A stretch of DNA of 64,000 bases from Nocardia sp. BMG51109 (GTDB lineage: Bacteria; Actinomycetota; Actinomycetes; Mycobacteriales; Mycobacteriaceae), in assembly GCF_000526215.1 (NCBI RefSeq), contig NZ_JAFQ01000004.1, positions 7,936,001 through 8,000,000 on the forward strand, given 5' to 3'. The notes beneath the pieces are model-generated. The model saw nothing but the letters and a program-made list of their open reading frames with translations. It searched no databases and was not told the DNA's origin. Position numbers and translations under genes: made by a program. Below are positions 15,974 to 24,252 of the stretch, in pieces. Each line of letters begins with the position of its first letter. The stretch's first letter is position 1.

Positions 15974-17018
15974 ATGGTGGTGCCCCCTTGTCGGATTGGT
16001 GGTCGGCCGGAAGGAAAACTACACCGTGCGCATCACTGGCAGTGAACACCGATACCCGCACTGGCAACTCGGCGAGCGCGGCACGCACGGGTTCCAAAGC
16101 ATCCCATCCGACCAGTGCAAACAAGCATCCGCCGTGACCGGAGCCGGAAACTTTCGCCCCGTATGCGCCCGCATTCAGGCAGCGTGACACGCAGTCTTCG
16201 ATCAGGGATGTCGAGCAGCGCACCCGGTCCCGCAGCAGCCGGTGGCCATCGTTGATCAGATCGCCGATGGCCCGGTAGTCGGGGTCTTCGGCGCGAAGTG
16301 CGGCGGCCATTTCCAACACAATATCCGGGGCGCGGTCCGCATATACCCGTACACCGGGGTCACCGGATTGGAAGCGTTCACGCTTGGACGCCAAAACCTG
16401 TGCGGTCGAGTGCCTTTGACCGGTATCTATCAGCACGATCGGGATGCTGATGGCGTCGATCAGTTTCGCAGTGTGAGGCCGCTGGCCGGGGAACACTTGC
16501 CGCACGCCGCCGTACGTGCAAGCCATGAAGTCCATCCACCCGGCACCCGTTTTCAATTCGATGGATTCAGCGCGAAATGCCATGGCAGCGACCACGTCCG
16601 GACGCGGTAGGGCGCGATCTCCGGTCAGCAACAGAGCTGCGGTCGCTGCGACGGTCACTGCGGCACTGGAGGAAACACCTGCGGCGATAGGCAGTTCGGT
16701 GGACGATGCCACCAGTGTGCCCGAAAGTCGGCCACCACAGCGACGTTCCACCACCCGCACGGACGCTTGCAGGTGATCCAACTCGTCGCCGACGTAGGCA
16801 CCGAGCTGTTCCACCGTCGTTGCGCGGGACATCCACAACGGTGCGCAGGCACGCAGCTCGACCGGGCCGGGCTGCTGGCTGGAGTACACGGTCACGGTGG
16901 TACGCAACGGGATCGCCGACACGATCGATGGATCGCCGGTCATCCAGTCCAGCGACTCCCCCGCAAGGCAGATTCGGCCCGGTGCCGACGCAGTAACTGA
17001 ATGGCCGATGTGCTGCAT
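15918..17018 (-). CDS. GHMP-family small-molecule kinase
   Basis: The 366-residue protein starts at ATG 17018 with SVTASAPGRICLAGESLDW, the N-terminal GHMP motif 1. The ATP loop is ELPIAAGVSSSAA near residue 117 and the C-terminal motif 3 is AKVSGSGHGGCLFAL near 310. GHMP kinases phosphorylate sugars such as galactose, fucose or heptose phosphate, or mevalonate-like alcohols. With a phosphohexomutase encoded next, a sugar is the likeliest substrate. The ATG shares one base with the radical SAM stop (TGATG), so the two are translationally coupled. The exact sugar cannot be inferred. Confidence 0.85.
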   Translation of the reverse strand: MQHIGHSVTASAPGRICLAGESLDWMTGDPSIVSAIPLRTTVTVYSSQQPGPVELRACAPLWMSRATTVEQLGAYVGDELDHLQASVRVVERRCGGRLSGTLVASSTELPIAAGVSSSAAVTVAATAALLLTGDRALPRPDVVAAMAFRAESIELKTGAGWMDFMACTYGGVRQVFPGQRPHTAKLIDAISIPIVLIDTGQRHSTAQVLASKRERFQSGDPGVRVYADRAPDIVLEMAAALRAEDPDYRAIGDLINDGHRLLRDRVRCSTSLIEDCVSRCLNAGAYGAKVSGSGHGGCLFALVGWDALEPVRAALAELPVRVSVFTASDAHGVVFLPADHQSDKGAPPYAGPVQADQGIRHSGTRR

Positions 17019-17911
17019 CACAGCCTCGTTTCCGGCAGCCGTTGCGTACAGGAGCGGCACGCAGGCGACAGCGACCAGTCCGCTGAAGCGTGCGCGCTGC
17101 GGTAGGCGTCCATCTGCGGCGAGGACCACAGCTGCCGGAATGTCGACCGGGCGAGATCGCCGACCACGTAGCGGGCGTGGCTTGCCGATTCCGGGTAGAC
17201 GCAGCAACACATTTTCATTCGGCCGCGGTAGTCGATAGTCGCACTGGTGGCCGTCATCAAGCACGGCGCGGTCCGCACTGTCACAGCCAACGGCAACGTG
17301 GTCACCGAGCCGCCGCGGTTGTTGTAGGTGTCGAGGATCTGCGGCGAGATGATCTCTATACGGAGTTTCCCGGTTTCGGCCTCGGCCGCAAGCCCCTGGC
17401 GGACGGTTCGGAATTGCCAGGGGTACCGGTCGGTGAGCCCGGCTTGCCGCAGCCATTTCTGGATCGCGCCGAACGAGGCCGGCGTGTCCGCGCGGTGGGG
17501 GTACCGGGTGATGCGGAGGTATTCGACACCCACGTCGACCAGGCGGTCGAACAGGTCGCGCCGCAGCACATCACCGTTGCTGTATATCGCCGGTTTGGTA
17601 TCCGGGACGCGACGGACGGCGTAGTCGATTTCATCGGTCAGGCGCCCGTTCAGGAGAGGTTCGTTGTAGTTGTGGAATGCCAGCCAGCCCGAGAATCCGA
17701 GGGCGCCGAGCTGATCGACGATGCTGGTGTACACGTGCCACGGCATCAGGTCTTGAGTACGCCGTACAGGATGCTCCCCGTTCGGGCACCACGTGCACGT
17801 TCGGTTGCACTTGCGTGAGGTCTCGATCTCCACATACCGCAGCAGCGATGTGGGTGCCGGGGTGGGGATTGTCAGCGTTGACGGCAAGGTTGGGCCGTCC
17901 ATGTTCGTCAT
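17018..17911 (-). CDS. Radical SAM enzyme with SPASM/twitch-like C-terminus
   Basis: The 297-residue protein has the radical SAM cluster motif CNRTCTWC (Cys35, Cys39, Cys42) after YVEIETSRK. The C-terminal region carries a CCC run, then CRSCTQ, a cysteine pattern suited to an auxiliary iron-sulfur cluster as in SPASM/twitch proteins. Such enzymes make carbon-centred radicals on peptides or sugars. ATG 17911 has GAGGAG seven bases upstream. It is the first gene of a tightly overlapping operon with the GHMP kinase and phosphohexomutase, which favours a sugar-derived or glycosylated substrate. No precursor peptide was recognised beside it. Substrate unknown. Confidence 0.85.
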   Translation of the reverse strand: MTNMDGPTLPSTLTIPTPAPTSLLRYVEIETSRKCNRTCTWCPNGEHPVRRTQDLMPWHVYTSIVDQLGALGFSGWLAFHNYNEPLLNGRLTDEIDYAVRRVPDTKPAIYSNGDVLRRDLFDRLVDVGVEYLRITRYPHRADTPASFGAIQKWLRQAGLTDRYPWQFRTVRQGLAAEAETGKLRIEIISPQILDTYNNRGGSVTTLPLAVTVRTAPCLMTATSATIDYRGRMKMCCCVYPESASHARYVVGDLARSTFRQLWSSPQMDAYRSAHASADWSLSPACRSCTQRLPETRL

Positions 17912-18002
17912 GACGAACTCCTCGTGATTCGAAAATTGTTGCGGGAAGGCGGTTCCGTAGACACCAGCGTCGAACGGGGTGAAGAATCGGGGAAGAGGAA
18001 TC

Positions 18003-18021
18003 GCGTTGCCTAAGCGTTGCC
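18003..18021. promoter_or_regulatory. Left XRE operator-like direct repeat
   Basis: GCGTTGCC-TAA-GCGTTGCC is an 8-base direct repeat with an 11-base period, about one helical turn. It lies in the divergent region between the radical SAM operon and the XRE gene. An inverted copy matching 18 of 19 bases lies at 19132-19150, after the XRE gene. It is a strong candidate site for the XRE protein. Confidence 0.65.
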
Positions 18022-18057
18022 GAACCGGTCAGGGTTACGGATGGGGGCGAAGGTGTC

Positions 18058-19143
18058 ATGCTTGTGACAGGTGAAATGCTGAGAACGGCCCGAGAGGGAG
18101 CGGGAGTTTCACTGCGCGAGATGGCTCGGCGTATCTTCGTCGACAAGGGTTACCTGAGCAGAATCGAACGGGCCGCCAGCCCACCTGAGCATGTTGTCGA
18201 GAAGTACGAGGACGAGCTGGGTATGGACATTCGCCGTAGAACCCTGCTGGGTAGCTTGGCCGCGAGCACTGTCGTGCCCGGCCTGCTGACCGACGCTGTG
18301 CGGCGCACGTTCGAGGAAGACGCAGTGCCGCTCACCTTGGACGGGTGGGTGGAACGGATGGAGCAGCACGCTGCCGACTGCATGACCGTCGGCGCCGCCG
18401 AGATGCAGCAGCGGATCGCCGCAGACCTGATCGCGATCCGGCCCCAGCTGATCGACCCGCGCCTGTGGGCGGTCGCCGCCCGGTTGATGGTGCTGCATGG
18501 CGCACCGCTGATCGACGTCGCCGACGCGGACAAGACGGCACGCTGGTATCAGGCCGCTGTCACCGCTGCCGACCGATCCCTGGACACCCCAACGCGGATT
18601 TGGGTGCGCGGCCGGTCCGCGCTGAGCATGGCTCACCCGACCTCGGCCCTGTCCGCCTGCCGCCAGCACGCCGCCGAGGCCGCCCAACTCTCCGACGCTC
18701 CGAGCGTCGGCCGGCTCATGGCATTGGTGTCGCTGGCCAACGCGTACGCCTTGGGAGGCAATGCATCGGCGGCTCGCAGCTCCCTGGATGAGGCACGAAC
18801 CGTGTTCGACACAGTCGGTACCACCGATGCGGTATCGGACTACACGATGCCGGAATGGCGCATGTACGTGGACACTTCGCTGGTGTTGTCGAGGCTCGGC
18901 GACCACCACGCCGACGCCGTGCAGGCCGAAGCCACCCGAACCATGCCCGCCCGGTTCGCCCGGTTCGCAACCCACCTGAAGATCCATCAGGGTTTGGCGA
19001 TCGCGAAAGCGGGTGACTGCACCGAAGGTGTCGCACACGCACGAGAGGCGTTGGCAGAGTTGCCCGCCGACCGGCACAGCGTTGCCCTGCGCCGCCTCTA
19101 CAACGAGGTCTCCACCGCTGATAGAGCGGTAGGCAACGCCTAG
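18058..19143 (+). CDS. XRE-family regulator with helical (TPR-like) C-terminal domain
   Basis: The 361-residue protein has an N-terminal Cro/C1 helix-turn-helix: MLRTAREGAGVSLREMARRI followed by VDKGYLSRIERAASPP (residues 7-45). The linker RRRTLLGSLAASTVVPG is common in actinobacterial members. The rest is mainly amphipathic helices with TPR-like spacing (for example ALVSLANAYALGGNASAARS), probably a ligand or peptide sensor. It is divergent from the radical SAM operon, and identical operator-like repeats lie on both sides of the gene, one overlapping its stop codon. It is therefore the likely local regulator of both flanks. Confidence 0.85.
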   Translation: MLVTGEMLRTAREGAGVSLREMARRIFVDKGYLSRIERAASPPEHVVEKYEDELGMDIRRRTLLGSLAASTVVPGLLTDAVRRTFEEDAVPLTLDGWVERMEQHAADCMTVGAAEMQQRIAADLIAIRPQLIDPRLWAVAARLMVLHGAPLIDVADADKTARWYQAAVTAADRSLDTPTRIWVRGRSALSMAHPTSALSACRQHAAEAAQLSDAPSVGRLMALVSLANAYALGGNASAARSSLDEARTVFDTVGTTDAVSDYTMPEWRMYVDTSLVLSRLGDHHADAVQAEATRTMPARFARFATHLKIHQGLAIAKAGDCTEGVAHAREALAELPADRHSVALRRLYNEVSTADRAVGNA

Positions 19144-19150
19144 GCAACGC
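19132..19150. promoter_or_regulatory. Right XRE operator-like direct repeat
   Basis: GGCAACGC-CTA-GGCAACGC overlaps the XRE stop codon (TAG 19141-19143) and is the inverse of the left site with one mismatch. It is positioned to control the small-gene block starting at 19329. Confidence 0.6.
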
Positions 19151-19328
19151 GCAAACGGTTCCCGGTCACCCGTTCGACCCATAGCGTCGAATCTGCACCC
19201 GATGCGTCTGGTTCCTTGCAGCTCAGGGACCGGGGATGATCGATGGTCCTGACGCCCGTTCGCCGGCCGACTTCGGCTCGCCCCCCGCGCCGCGGTGCTC
19301 CCCCATCACCGATGTGAGGCGAGGACCC

Positions 19329-19823
19329 ATGGACCAGCGAGCACCGTCGGACACACCTGTAGGCCGGTGCGTGTACTACCGGAAAGTATGCGATCTGCCA
19401 GCACACTTGAGACCGGAACTCGGGCGCATCTTCGTGACAGCCGAGACGGTGTGGGGGCTGACCATGCCGTCGGTGCTCGGGCAACGGGTGAAAACCGATC
19501 TCCGGGGCCGGGACGTGGAGATTGGGCCGATCGTTTCCCACCCTCGATCGAAACGGTGGACGTACCTCATTCGCCCTGACCTACCGGACGAAGTGCGGTT
19601 GTTCGCAGAACTGTTCCGGCTCAATGTATCGGTGGTCCGGACCGGCGGCGAGATCGCGCTACCGTCACCCGCCGATCACCAGTACGGGTTCAGGACCTGG
19701 GTCGAGCGACCTACCGACAGCTACCGTCCTTCCGGTCTGATCGTGGTCGATTCGATCCGCCGCCTGACGCAACCGGGCACGAACCGGAAATCGCTGCGGC
19801 ACAATGCGCTACCTCAGCAGTGA
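19329..19823 (+). CDS. Conserved-looking actinobacterial protein of unknown function
   Basis: ATG 19329, with GAGG upstream, gives 164 residues. It begins with VGRCVYYRKVCDLPAHLRPE and continues with MPSVLGQRVKTDLRGRD, GPIVSHPRSKRWTYLIRPDL and LFAELFRLNVSVV. I recall similar small proteins in Nocardia and relatives, sometimes auto-labelled as RNA polymerase beta-like, but no polymerase motif is visible and I do not trust that label. It is the first gene after the right XRE operator and probably heads a short operon. The upstream extension to 19236 lacks a good start. Function unknown. Confidence 0.6.
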   Translation: MDQRAPSDTPVGRCVYYRKVCDLPAHLRPELGRIFVTAETVWGLTMPSVLGQRVKTDLRGRDVEIGPIVSHPRSKRWTYLIRPDLPDEVRLFAELFRLNVSVVRTGGEIALPSPADHQYGFRTWVERPTDSYRPSGLIVVDSIRRLTQPGTNRKSLRHNALPQQ

Positions 19824-20046
19824 TCACATGGATGCCCAGTACTCGCCGCGGCCCCGGGAGATCGACATCCATTTGAGTGTCCATCTCGCCAATGTGCAGT
19901 TGGATTTCGCCGCCTGCGTTACGGCGGCGCGCGGATTCGTCGACGATTGGGAAACGTACCGCTACTTCGAAGCCGTCGACGTCATCGACACCAATACCGC
20001 GGGTTTGCCGCGGCTCCCGAACGAACGACTGTTCCTCGACCGATAG
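19804..20046 (+). CDS. Small hypothetical protein
   Basis: The reading from ATG 19804 gives 80 residues and overlaps the previous gene by 20 bases; ATG 19828, four bases after that gene's stop, would give 72. The sequence (HLSVHLANVQLDFAACVTAA, then DDWETYRYFEAVDVID) looks like a soluble helical protein. Neither start has a strong Shine-Dalgarno. It lies 13 bases before the next gene, so cotranscription is likely. No family recognised. Confidence 0.5.
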   Translation: MRYLSSDHMDAQYSPRPREIDIHLSVHLANVQLDFAACVTAARGFVDDWETYRYFEAVDVIDTNTAGLPRLPNERLFLDR

Positions 20047-20059
20047 AACCAGGAGAACC

Positions 20060-20512
20060 ATGGTCGAACTTCCGACATCGGATCAAGTGCTCGCCGCAAT
20101 GGACCGCGATATCCCTACCGCCCACCCGCACGAGCGGATCCTGGCGTGCGCGTTCGTGTTGGCGTGGCTTGGCGCGTTGTACACGCCGCGTGCGGTCATG
20201 ACCGAACAAGGCGAATTCGCCGACACCGTGCTGAAGCGGCTCGAACTCGACCTCGGTCTGCTGCTGCGCGACGCCGTGATCAGTCGCGCCGAAGAACTGA
20301 CCGGCAACTCCGCATTGGCGATGGCTATCGATCAGATGGCCATCGATTTTGCTCACTGGCAGAGCACATTTCGGTGCCACGCACGCCGATCCGAGATGGC
20401 CCAGGCCGAGGAACGGCTCAGCCATGCGCGCCGCGACTACGACCTGATCGCGCGGCAGGATAACCAGGCCGCTGACAGCCGCGGCACCGGGGAGAGCGGG
20501 ATCACGGAGTGA
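20060..20512 (+). CDS. Hypothetical helical protein, possibly DUF4254-like
   Basis: ATG 20060 follows AGGAGA and gives 150 residues. The protein is almost all helix: HERILACAFVLAWLGALYTP, then LGLLLRDAVISRAEEL, then ALAMAIDQMAIDFAHW, then a charged C-terminal helix. The IDQMAxxxxxW segment and the general layout recall actinobacterial DUF4254 proteins, and the protein encoded at 20604 has a similar pattern. That is a weak, by-eye resemblance. It belongs to the small-gene block of the island. Function unknown. Confidence 0.55.
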   Translation: MVELPTSDQVLAAMDRDIPTAHPHERILACAFVLAWLGALYTPRAVMTEQGEFADTVLKRLELDLGLLLRDAVISRAEELTGNSALAMAIDQMAIDFAHWQSTFRCHARRSEMAQAEERLSHARRDYDLIARQDNQAADSRGTGESGITE

Positions 20513-20603
20513 TCGCAGGGAAATGGCTGCGCTGCAACGAAACCCAGGACAGGAATGAACATCATCATGGTCAAGAGCCCGCAGTGAACATCGGAGCCGA
20601 CTG

Positions 20604-21128
20604 ATGGGTGTATACGTTCTTGGGCCACCGGTGTCGGGTCCGGGACCGGTGCCGGATGCGGGCCAGCTCCTGCGGGTGTTCGCCGGCGCCGACAATCCAA
20701 CGAATGTGGTGCTGCGATTGGCACTCTCGGCTATAGGCGTCTACCGGCATCTTTACGAGATGTTGGAGACGGGCCGAGATGTCCAGCGGGAGGTGGATGA
20801 GGCTCTGGCCGTGTTGTGCCTACAGATCAACCGTGAGGTTGAGGCCATTCTCGCCAACGGTCCGAATCCGGCACCCGGCGCACCGGACGCCCCCGACACA
20901 TACGGGGACATGGTGGTGGACTTGGCATGTCGGTATGTCCGGTTGTGGTGGTTGCAGAGCAGGAAGGCGGATGTCTCCCGCGCCCAGCACGACTTGAGTA
21001 ACCAGATCGAAGCCGTCGACGCTCTGGTTGCCGACATCCAGGCGGGCCGTGTCCGCCTACGTCTTCCGGACCGACCAGAGTCGACTTCGGTCCGGCAGCC
21101 GGGACATAGCGGCCGTCGAGCTTGGTGA
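20604..21128 (+). CDS. Hypothetical helical protein, possibly DUF4254-like
   Basis: ATG 20604, with GGAG nine bases upstream, gives 174 residues. Segments LRLALSAIGVYRHLYEMLET, DVQREVDEALAVLCLQINRE and YGDMVVDLACRYVRLWWLQS are followed by a helix with NQIEAVDALVADI and a basic tail. The spacing of the regions resembles actinobacterial DUF4254 proteins, often found in accessory clusters, but this is only a visual match. It is the last clear gene of the block behind the right XRE operator. Its C-terminal 15 residues look unstructured. Confidence 0.55.
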   Translation: MGVYVLGPPVSGPGPVPDAGQLLRVFAGADNPTNVVLRLALSAIGVYRHLYEMLETGRDVQREVDEALAVLCLQINREVEAILANGPNPAPGAPDAPDTYGDMVVDLACRYVRLWWLQSRKADVSRAQHDLSNQIEAVDALVADIQAGRVRLRLPDRPESTSVRQPGHSGRRAW

Positions 21129-21350
21129 GACACATGGCCTTGCCACGGACGCTGGACCAGCAGGCGGTCGGCATCGGGATCTCGCGGGGTGGGTGCGCCC
21201 GCCCCGAAGCCCGCAAGGCTTACGTGTCGGATAGCCACTCGCAGAGCGGTGACCCGGGTACCAACGGGATTGGTGTACCGAACTCTCCCGGGTCGTCTGA
21301 GCTACCGCCTACGATGGAGACACCGGTACACGAGGAAAGGCCGTGGCGGC

Positions 21351-21809
21351 ATGGGGGTTGCGGAGTTCGACGACAAAGGCCGCCTTCGGCGGGTTACGGT
21401 GAAAGTCACCGGCGGGACACCGAAGGAAGTCCAGAAAGCATACGAGCGGGCGTTCCGATCAACGGTGAACGCTGCGAGGCGGAGATCGCCTTGGGCCTCG
21501 GGATCGTTTTACCTAGCCGCTGCTCTGATTCTGCTGGCTGTGCTGTTGGCGATCGCACGGCTGGCACCGGTGTGGGCGGTACCGGCGGTCATCGTCGGAG
21601 CGGTGTTGCTGGTGTCCGTGGTCGGCGCTTTCCAACTCCGGCAGGATGATGCCCTCAGCGAGTACGGCTTCCTCACCTTGATGGTTGCCGCCCTGGGTAA
21701 ACTGCCGAGACTGATACGCCCAGGCAAACAGGGCAGCGTAGCACCGACCGACACCGACTCGGCGGAGACAGTAAGCGATCAGGAGAGGTGGCCAGCGGAC
21801 GAAGCGTAA
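21351..21809 (+). CDS. Hypothetical two-helix membrane protein
   Basis: ATG 21351, behind GAGGAAAGG, gives 152 residues. A charged N-terminal domain (FDDKGRLRRVTVKVTGGTPK, then AYERAFRSTVNAARRR) is followed by two membrane helices, FYLAAALILLAVLLAIARLA and WAVPAVIVGAVLLVSVVGAF, and a polar C-terminal tail. The longer reading from 21189 is out of keeping with codon use and start signals. It is the last gene of the accessory island before the intact GntR regulator. Function unknown. Confidence 0.55.
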   Translation: MGVAEFDDKGRLRRVTVKVTGGTPKEVQKAYERAFRSTVNAARRRSPWASGSFYLAAALILLAVLLAIARLAPVWAVPAVIVGAVLLVSVVGAFQLRQDDALSEYGFLTLMVAALGKLPRLIRPGKQGSVAPTDTDSAETVSDQERWPADEA

Positions 21810-21852
21810 CGCTCAACTCGTCCCGGCCCTTCGGGCGGCTACCGTACCTGGC

Positions 21853-22587
21853 GTGCCTCCCCGACCACGACTACCCCGGCTGCCGGAGCTGACGCCGCCG
21901 GCCGAACCTCGCCGGGGCTATACGCAGCTAGAGATTCTGGACGAATTGCGGCGGCTGATTCTGCAAGGGCATCTGCCGCCGGGGACCGGGCTGCCGTTGC
22001 GGGAATTCACGCGGCGGTTCGATGTCAGTGCCATTCCGGTGCGTGAGTCGTTGCAGACGCTGATCGGTGAGGGGCTGGTCGAGCATCGGACGAACTTCGG
22101 TTATACCGTTACTCAGCTTACCGCTGCCGAGCTGCGTGAACTCTATGTGGTGCGGGAACGGCTGGAATCCACCGCGTTGGCGGCCGCCGTTCGCAGTGCC
22201 ACCGCCGAGGATCATCGCGTCGCCGCCGAGTCGCACGCTCGGCTGGAACAGGCAGTGCTCGACGACGACCCGGCGGCCTATCATCGCGAGACGCGCACCT
22301 TCCACCTGGCGCTGACCCGGCCCTCCGGGATGGCGCGGCTGGTGCACATGCTCGAATACGCCTGGAACATCACCGAACCCGTGCAGCCGATGGTGCACGT
22401 GAGTGCTGCCGAGCGGGCCGTGCTGCACGCCGATCACAGCCGTCAGCTCGCGGCGTTCCTCGCCGGGGATGCCGAGGCGCTGCTGGCGGCCACCGAACAG
22501 CATCACGCCCGGCTCAACCACGTCGTCTCCGGTCTGCCGACCGATACCGGGCTCTTCGCGGAGGCTCCCACCTCGAAAGATATATAG
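21853..22587 (+). CDS. GntR/FCD-family regulator of the ureide cluster
   Basis: GTG 21853 gives 244 residues. The N-terminal winged helix contains YTQLEILDELRRLILQGHLP and LREFTRRFDVSAIPVRESLQ (residues 23-70). The C-terminal FCD ligand domain carries Asp/His metal-type positions (FHLALTR, HADHSRQL, HHARLNH). FCD regulators sense small acids, and here the target is the ureide transport and degradation genes immediately downstream on the same strand. The promoter and first half are duplicated as a relic at 14.3 kb. It is probably autoregulated; ATCGATCGAT-like symmetry occurs at 22659-22668 before the transporter gene. Confidence 0.88.
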   Translation: MPPRPRLPRLPELTPPAEPRRGYTQLEILDELRRLILQGHLPPGTGLPLREFTRRFDVSAIPVRESLQTLIGEGLVEHRTNFGYTVTQLTAAELRELYVVRERLESTALAAAVRSATAEDHRVAAESHARLEQAVLDDDPAAYHRETRTFHLALTRPSGMARLVHMLEYAWNITEPVQPMVHVSAAERAVLHADHSRQLAAFLAGDAEALLAATEQHHARLNHVVSGLPTDTGLFAEAPTSKDI

Positions 22588-22669
22588 TTCTCGCAACAAG
22601 CAGGCAATACCGGCTCGTTAACGTCGTCCGAATCACGTTTCACCCGCCGCCGCGGGACCGATCGATCGG

Positions 22670-24247
22670 ATGTGCGACATGACCGAGACCGCCGCACCGG
22701 CGCTCGCGACGGGGGCTGCCGCCCCGCCGAGCACCGCCTCGAACCCCGACAGCACCTCGAACCCCGACAGCACCTCGAACCCCGATTACGACCCCCGCCT
22801 CACCAACGAGGACCTGGCGCCGCTGCGCAAGCAGACCTGGGGCGTCTACAACATCTTCGCGTTCTGGATGTCGGACGTGCACAGCGTCGGCGGCTACGTC
22901 ACCGCGGGCAGCTTGTTCGCGCTCGGGCTGGCCAGCTGGCAGGTGCTCGTCGCGCTGGTGGCGGGCATCGCCATCGTCAACCTGTTCTGCAATCTGGTCG
23001 CCAAGCCGAGCCAGCGCGCGGGCGTGCCGTATCCGGTGATCTGCCGCAGCGCGTTCGGGGTGCTGGGCGCCAATATTCCGGCGATAATCCGCGGCCTGAT
23101 CGCGGTGGCCTGGTACGGCATTCAGACCTTCCTGGCCTCGGCGGCGCTGGATGTGGTGCTGATCAAGCTGTTTCCCGGACTGGCTCCGTACGCGGAGGTC
23201 GACAATTACGGATTCCTCGGGCTGTCGGCGCTGGGCTGGGGCAGCTACCTGATCCTGTGGGTACTGCAGGCGTGCGTGTTCTGGCGCGGCATGGAATCCA
23301 TCCGCAAGTTCATCGACTTCTGCGGTCCCGCAGTGTATGTCGTGATGTTCGCGCTGTGCGGCTACCTCATCGCCGAGGCCGGATGGGGCGCGATCGACCT
23401 GAACCTGTCCACCGTCACGCACCACGGCTGGTCGGCGGTGCCGGTGATGCTGGGCGCGATAGCGCTGGTGGTGTCGTACTTCTCCGGGCCGATGCTGAAC
23501 TTCGGCGACTTCTCCCGGTACGGCCGGTCGTTCGCCGCGGTCAAGCGCGCCAACCTGCTCGGGCTGCCGGTCAACTTCCTGGTGTTCTCGCTGCTGGTGG
23601 TGATCACCGCGTCGCTGACGCTGCCGGTATACGGCGAGCTGATCACCGATCCGGTGCAGACCGTCGCCCGCATCGACAACACCTTCGCGATAGTGCTGGG
23701 CGCGTTGACATTCGCGATCGCCACCATCGGCATCAACATCGTCGCGAACTTCGTCTCCCCCGCGTTCGACTTCTCGAACGTGAATCCGCAGAAGATCAGC
23801 TGGCGGGCCGGCGGCATGATCGCCGCGGTCGGCTCGCTGGTCATCACGCCGTGGAACCTCTACAACAACCCCGACGTCATCCACTACACGCTGGAAACGC
23901 TGGGCGCCTTCATCGGCCCGCTGTTCGGCGTGCTGATCGCCGACTACTACCTGGTGCGCAAGCAGCGCGTGGTGGTCGACGACCTGTTCACGATGTCCCC
24001 GGACGGCACCTACTGGTACCGCAAGGGCTACAATCCGGCCGCGATCGCCGCGACCGCCGTCGGCGCCGTATTCGCGATGTTCCCGGTGGTGACCTCCGGC
24101 CATCTCACCGGCATGTACACCGCGGCGCAGTACAGCTGGTTCATCGGCTGCGGGCTGGGCCTGCTCTGTTATCGGGTGCTGGCGACCACCGGGCCGCTGC
24201 GCATTCCCGCCCTCTCCGAAACCTCCGTGCCCTCCGAAAATCATTGA
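22670..24247 (+). CDS. NCS1-family transporter (allantoin/hydantoin/nucleobase type)
   Basis: The 525-residue inner-membrane protein has about 12 helices and the NCS1 opening LRKQTWGVYNIFAFWMSDVH near residue 53. Further markers are NLVAKPSQRAGVPYPVICRS and NFGDFSRYGRSF. NCS1 proteins import purine and pyrimidine bases, hydantoins or allantoin with protons or sodium. The following racemase, allantoicase and allantoinase genes make allantoin the likely cargo. ATG 22670 or ATG 22679 may be the start. The extreme N-terminus contains an imperfect three-fold SNPDST repeat. The racemase gene starts 5 bases after the stop, so they form an operon. Confidence 0.88.
   Translation: MCDMTETAAPALATGAAAPPSTASNPDSTSNPDSTSNPDYDPRLTNEDLAPLRKQTWGVYNIFAFWMSDVHSVGGYVTAGSLFALGLASWQVLVALVAGIAIVNLFCNLVAKPSQRAGVPYPVICRSAFGVLGANIPAIIRGLIAVAWYGIQTFLASAALDVVLIKLFPGLAPYAEVDNYGFLGLSALGWGSYLILWVLQACVFWRGMESIRKFIDFCGPAVYVVMFALCGYLIAEAGWGAIDLNLSTVTHHGWSAVPVMLGAIALVVSYFSGPMLNFGDFSRYGRSFAAVKRANLLGLPVNFLVFSLLVVITASLTLPVYGELITDPVQTVARIDNTFAIVLGALTFAIATIGINIVANFVSPAFDFSNVNPQKISWRAGGMIAAVGSLVITPWNLYNNPDVIHYTLETLGAFIGPLFGVLIADYYLVRKQRVVVDDLFTMSPDGTYWYRKGYNPAAIAATAVGAVFAMFPVVTSGHLTGMYTAAQYSWFIGCGLGLLCYRVLATTGPLRIPALSETSVPSENH
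22739..22785 (+). repeat. 18-bp in-frame tandem repeat in transporter N-terminus
   Basis: TCGAACCCCGACAGCACC occurs exactly at 22739-22756 and 22757-22774, with an 11-base partial third copy. It encodes SNPDST twice then SNPD in the cytoplasmic leader. Perfect copies suggest recent slippage expansion. Confidence 0.85.
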
Positions 24248-24252
24248 GGAAT

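Noticed and set aside
19329-19823. RNA polymerase beta-subunit label for the 164-residue protein
   Set aside because: No beta-subunit motif is visible; the label for such small proteins appears to be inherited mis-annotation.
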